From Colimorpha sp045591485 (GTDB lineage Bacteria > Bacteroidota > Bacteroidia > Bacteroidales > P3), in assembly GCA_045591485.1 (NCBI GenBank), contig JAZNSV010000011.1, forward strand, positions 1 to 13,702: 13,702 bases of DNA. Reading direction: 5' to 3'. The notes beneath the pieces were generated by a model. It was not told the origin of the DNA and made no database searches. It saw only the letters and a program-made list of their open reading frames with translations. Made by a program: the position numbers and the translations under genes. Shown here piece after piece: positions 11,586-13,702 of this stretch (position 1 is the stretch's first letter; each line of letters opens with the position of its first letter).

Positions 11586-12461
11586 ATGATGCCACTCGCC
11601 ATACACTGGAACATCGACCCTGTGGCCATCCATATCGGCTCCTGGGGCCTGCGGTGGTATTCGCTGTGCTTTGTTGTGGCATTCCTGCTGGGCTATTGGA
11701 TTGTGGAACGCATGTTCAAGCGCGAAAAGGTCAGCGAAGACTATATCGGTTCACTGTTTGTGTATATCTTTCTCGCAATCCTGATAGGCGCCCGTCTCGG
11801 CCATTGCATCTTCTACGAGCCCGACTATTATTTGACTGCGGCGCATTGGTTTGAGATAGTCTGGCCTTTTCAGAACGGACGCTTCACGGGTTACGAAGGC
11901 TTGGCCAGCCACGGTGCAGCGCTGGGCATAATCATCTCGCTGTGGCTTTTCTGGAAAAAATACCGCATGAACCCGTGGTGGATACTCGACCGATTGGTGA
12001 TTGTGGTGGCCCTGGGCGGCGCATTTGTGCGTTTGGGCAACCTCTTCAACAGTGAAATCTACGGCGTGGCAACCGATCTTCCGTGGGGTTTCGTCTACGA
12101 ACGCAACCACGAGACCGTACCCAAACACCCCACACAACTCTACGAAAGCCTCAGCTACTTTGTCATCTTCGGCGTAAGCTACTGGTACTATCTGCGCAAA
12201 AACGGCCAGTTCCGCACCGGCACAGTGTTTGGATGGTGGCTCGTAGCCCTGTTCGGCGCACGATTCTTTATCGAGTTCGTCAAAAACGACCAAGTTGGCT
12301 TCGAAGCCGGAATGACACTCAACATGGGCCAGCTACTCAGCCTGCCGTTCATTGCGGGCGGATTGGTCATCGCCTGGCTCGCCAAGAAGGAAAAACTCCC
12401 ACAAGGTGTATTTCCCAAGGGAGAAGTGAAAAAACAAACCAAAAAAGAGAAAAAGAAATGA
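11586..12461 (+). CDS. lgt: Prolipoprotein diacylglyceryl transferase
   Basis: The 291-residue polytopic enzyme transfers diacylglycerol from phosphatidylglycerol to the lipobox cysteine of prolipoproteins in the inner membrane. Signature elements are RWYS (R23), GARLGHCIFYEP (R70), GLASHGAALG (H109), RLGNLFNSEIYG (R149, N152, E157), HPTQLYE and ARFFIEFVK. Spacing of R149, N152 and E157 equals that of the essential E. coli residues R143, N146 and E151, and H109 matches H103. The start is at 11586 or the adjacent ATG at 11589. The tail is very Lys-rich (KKQTKKEKKK). It would lipidate the lipocalin and spanin-like protein of this window. The stop overlaps the gpmA start (ATGA). Confidence 0.95.
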   Translation: MMPLAIHWNIDPVAIHIGSWGLRWYSLCFVVAFLLGYWIVERMFKREKVSEDYIGSLFVYIFLAILIGARLGHCIFYEPDYYLTAAHWFEIVWPFQNGRFTGYEGLASHGAALGIIISLWLFWKKYRMNPWWILDRLVIVVALGGAFVRLGNLFNSEIYGVATDLPWGFVYERNHETVPKHPTQLYESLSYFVIFGVSYWYYLRKNGQFRTGTVFGWWLVALFGARFFIEFVKNDQVGFEAGMTLNMGQLLSLPFIAGGLVIAWLAKKEKLPQGVFPKGEVKKQTKKEKKK

Positions 12462-13204
12462 AGACATTGATTCTTGTACGTCACGGCGAAAGCGCGTGGA
12501 ATAAACTTAATCTTTTCACAGGATGGACCGATGTAGACCTCACCGAAGCAGGTATCAAAGAAGCCTATGAGGCAGGCAAGCTGCTCAAAGCCGAGGGCTA
12601 CAGACCCGAACTCTGCTTCACCAGCTACCTTAAACGTGCTGTGAAAACCCTCAACGAGATACTCGACGCCATGGATATGGACTGGCTGCCGGTACAGAAG
12701 AGCTGGCGCCTCAACGAGAAGAGCTACGGCGCCATCCAAGGCCTCAACAAGGCCGACACAGCTGCCAAATACGGCGACGAGCAGGTGCTCATGTGGCGTC
12801 GTTCGTTCGACGTACAGCCCCCCGCACTCGATCTCCACGACGAGCGCAGCCCTCGCCTCGACCCTCGCTACAATGAGATACCGGACAATATGATACCGCT
12901 GACCGAGAGCCTCAAGGACACCATCGAGCGTCTCATGCCCTACTATCGCGGCACCATCATGCCCGCTTTCGAAAACCGCAACACCCTCATGGTGGTGGCC
13001 CACGGCAATTCGCTCCGCGGCATCGTCAAGGAACTGAAAGGCATGAGCAACGAGGAGATTATAAAATTCAACCTGCCTACGGCTGTGCCATACGTCTTCA
13101 CCTTCGACGAGAAGATGAACCTCGTAGAGGACAAATTCCTCGGCGACCCCGAGGTCATCGCTGCCAAGCAGGCCAGTGTTGCCAACCAGGCCAAGAAGAA
13201 ATAA
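12458..13204 (+). CDS. gpmA: 2,3-bisphosphoglycerate-dependent phosphoglycerate mutase
   Basis: The 248-residue enzyme interconverts 3- and 2-phosphoglycerate in glycolysis. It starts MKTLILVRHGESAWNKLNLF, where H9 of RHGE is the phospho-histidine, and includes FTGWTDVDLTEAG, the WRLNEKSYGAIQGLNK segment with catalytic glutamate, and VVAHGNSLRGIVKEL with the second active-site histidine. The start is fixed by the homologous N-terminus and the ATGA overlap with lgt. An open frame extends upstream to 12083, but that part is lgt read in another frame. A strong terminator follows at 13232. Confidence 0.96.
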   Translation: MKTLILVRHGESAWNKLNLFTGWTDVDLTEAGIKEAYEAGKLLKAEGYRPELCFTSYLKRAVKTLNEILDAMDMDWLPVQKSWRLNEKSYGAIQGLNKADTAAKYGDEQVLMWRRSFDVQPPALDLHDERSPRLDPRYNEIPDNMIPLTESLKDTIERLMPYYRGTIMPAFENRNTLMVVAHGNSLRGIVKELKGMSNEEIIKFNLPTAVPYVFTFDEKMNLVEDKFLGDPEVIAAKQASVANQAKKK

Positions 13205-13231
13205 CGCAATCAGCGTTGTACTCACAAGGAT

Positions 13232-13264
13232 CCCAGCACATGTGCTGGGCGCCTCTTTTTTTTG
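13232..13264 (+). terminator. Intrinsic terminator after gpmA
   Basis: CCCAGCACATGTGCTGGG (13232-13249) is a perfect palindrome, followed after CGCCTC by nine T residues. It lies 28 bp past the gpmA stop and would close the zapA-gpmA transcript. Confidence 0.9.
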
Positions 13265-13426
13265 CAGAAAAAAAACTAATTCAGCCCTGTGTGTGCAAAG
13301 AAAACCGCTTTTCATATAGTTCGCAAAGCGCAAATATCCGTATTTGGCTGATTGTAATAACCATCTGTCAATCAACATATAATAGTACTCGATACTAGTT
13401 GTTTCCGACAAAAACAGCAAAAAAAT
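13265..13426. other. AT-rich spacer without a visible gene
   Basis: No credible ORF or RNA is seen. The only structure is CAAATA-TCCG-TATTTG (13331-13346), a 6-bp hairpin. The spacer separates the gpmA terminator from the tRNA promoter. Confidence 0.5.
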
Positions 13427-13458
13427 TTTGTCAATTCGAAAAATGTTTGTACTTTTGC
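13427..13458 (+). promoter_or_regulatory. Promoter of the tRNA-Ser gene
   Basis: TTTG (13427-13430), a 19-bp spacer and TACTTTTGC (13450-13458) match the sigma-ABfr consensus exactly, about 50 bp upstream of the mature tRNA. Confidence 0.87.
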
Positions 13459-13487
13459 ACCGCTTTTGAGAGAGACAAAAAGCGGTG
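13457..13487. repeat. 11-bp inverted repeat across the tRNA promoter start region
   Basis: GCACCGCTTTT (13457-13467) and AAAAGCGGTGC (13477-13487) are perfect inverted arms. The left arm begins inside the -7 box, so most of it may not be transcribed; the dyad could then be an operator in DNA rather than an RNA hairpin. Confidence 0.6.
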
Positions 13488-13510
13488 CTTTAGTCAAAAT
13501 CAGAACACAC

Positions 13511-13601
13511 GGAGAGGTGGGTGAGTGGCTGAAACCAACAGTTTGCTAAACTGTCGTACTCGATTAGGGTACCGGGGGTTCGAATCCCCCCTTCTCCGCC
13601 A
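13511..13601 (+). tRNA. tRNA-Ser(GCU)
   Basis: The acceptor arms GGAGAGG (13511-13517) and CTTCTCC (13591-13597) pair with one G-T. The anticodon stem ACAGT/ACTGT encloses TTGCTAA, giving GCT, which reads AGC and AGU. A long variable arm containing GTAC and GGTAC marks the type II serine tRNA. The T arm is GGGGG-TTCGAAT-CCCCC. The discriminator is G, and CCA is encoded. Confidence 0.95.
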
Positions 13602-13611
13602 AGCCAAAAAG

Positions 13612-13636
13612 GGACGCCCACAAAAAGGCGTCCTTT
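13612..13636 (+). terminator. Intrinsic terminator after tRNA-Ser
   Basis: GGACGCC (13612-13618) pairs with GGCGTCC (13627-13633) around an A-rich loop, followed by TTTATTGTT. It lies 10 bp after the tRNA and only 8 bp before the next tRNA gene, so that gene may depend on read-through. Confidence 0.75.
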
Positions 13637-13644
13637 ATTGTTGA

Positions 13645-13702
13645 CGGGGCATAGCGAAGCCCGGTTATCGCGCCTGCTTTGGGAGCAGGAGACCCCCAGT
13701 TC
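13645..13702 (+). tRNA. tRNA-Pro(UGG), 3' end outside window
   Basis: The sequence starts CGGGGCA, has a D arm around AGCCCGGTTATCGCGC, and the anticodon stem CCTGC/GCAGG encloses TTTGGGA, giving anticodon TGG. The window ends in the T arm. The intact part is typical of proline tRNA. Confidence 0.85.

Noticed and set aside
12083..12457. Extended N-terminus for phosphoglycerate mutase
   Set aside because: This stretch is lgt in another frame; the mutase begins MKTLILVRHG at 12458.
13511..13702. tRNA-linked integration site
   Set aside because: No integrase gene or direct repeat of a tRNA end is visible within the window.

Overview
The window looks like a chromosomal segment of an anaerobic Bacteroidales bacterium. 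Several promoters match the Bacteroidota sigma-ABfr pattern TTTG-N19-TAnnTTTGC, most genes lack a clear Shine-Dalgarno sequence, and the gene families are typical of the order: RNase Y next to zapA, BPG-dependent gpmA, nifJ-type pyruvate oxidoreductase fragments, a long Bacteroidota HU-like protein, and DUF3990/DUF3791/DUF3825 genes. The species cannot be named from this sequence alone.

Layout. (1) 1-1320: a prophage-like lysis module. It holds the tail of an unknown gene, a T7-lysozyme-like amidase, a one-TM coiled-coil protein, and a lipoprotein with a C-terminal TM that overlaps it in another frame, like a spanin. (2) 1320-2225: a repeat-rich scar with AT-rich repeats, a GC-rich stretch with no credible gene, the last 42 codons of nifJ, a three-hairpin repeat and a large nested inverted repeat. 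(3) 2229-3860, minus strand: an HU-like protein, and a likely two-gene unit for a secreted protein and a Cys-rich secreted peptide behind a structured leader of about 270 nt with a 16-codon upstream ORF. (4) 3868-5260: a DUF3825 gene on a divergent promoter, a candidate terminator-ended small RNA, and a second nifJ fragment that lies before the C-terminal fragment in a normal gene but after it here. (5) 5327-6696: a Blc-like lipocalin and a DUF1295 membrane protein. (6) 6768-8976: a tight four-gene unit of DUF3791, a DUF3990 predicted ADP-ribosyltransferase, a small partner, and a 428-residue protein read as DprA/Smf-like, Myb, PD-(D/E)XK-like and Myb domains. (7) 9199-13264: a housekeeping block with a coiled-coil gene, zapA, a probable 6S RNA, rny, lgt and gpmA, closed by a strong terminator. 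(8) 13427-13702: tRNA-Ser(GCU), a terminator and the start of tRNA-Pro(UGG).

The core genes in (7) are division (zapA), RNA turnover (rny), lipoprotein maturation (lgt) and glycolysis (gpmA). They surround accessory material of prophage, repeat and conflict-system character. The best candidate for an undescribed system is the coupled unit at 6768-8976. In its last gene the usual acidic residue of the nuclease-like motif is lysine, so that domain may bind DNA without cutting it. All functional statements rest on reading the sequence and recalling families; no searches were run.
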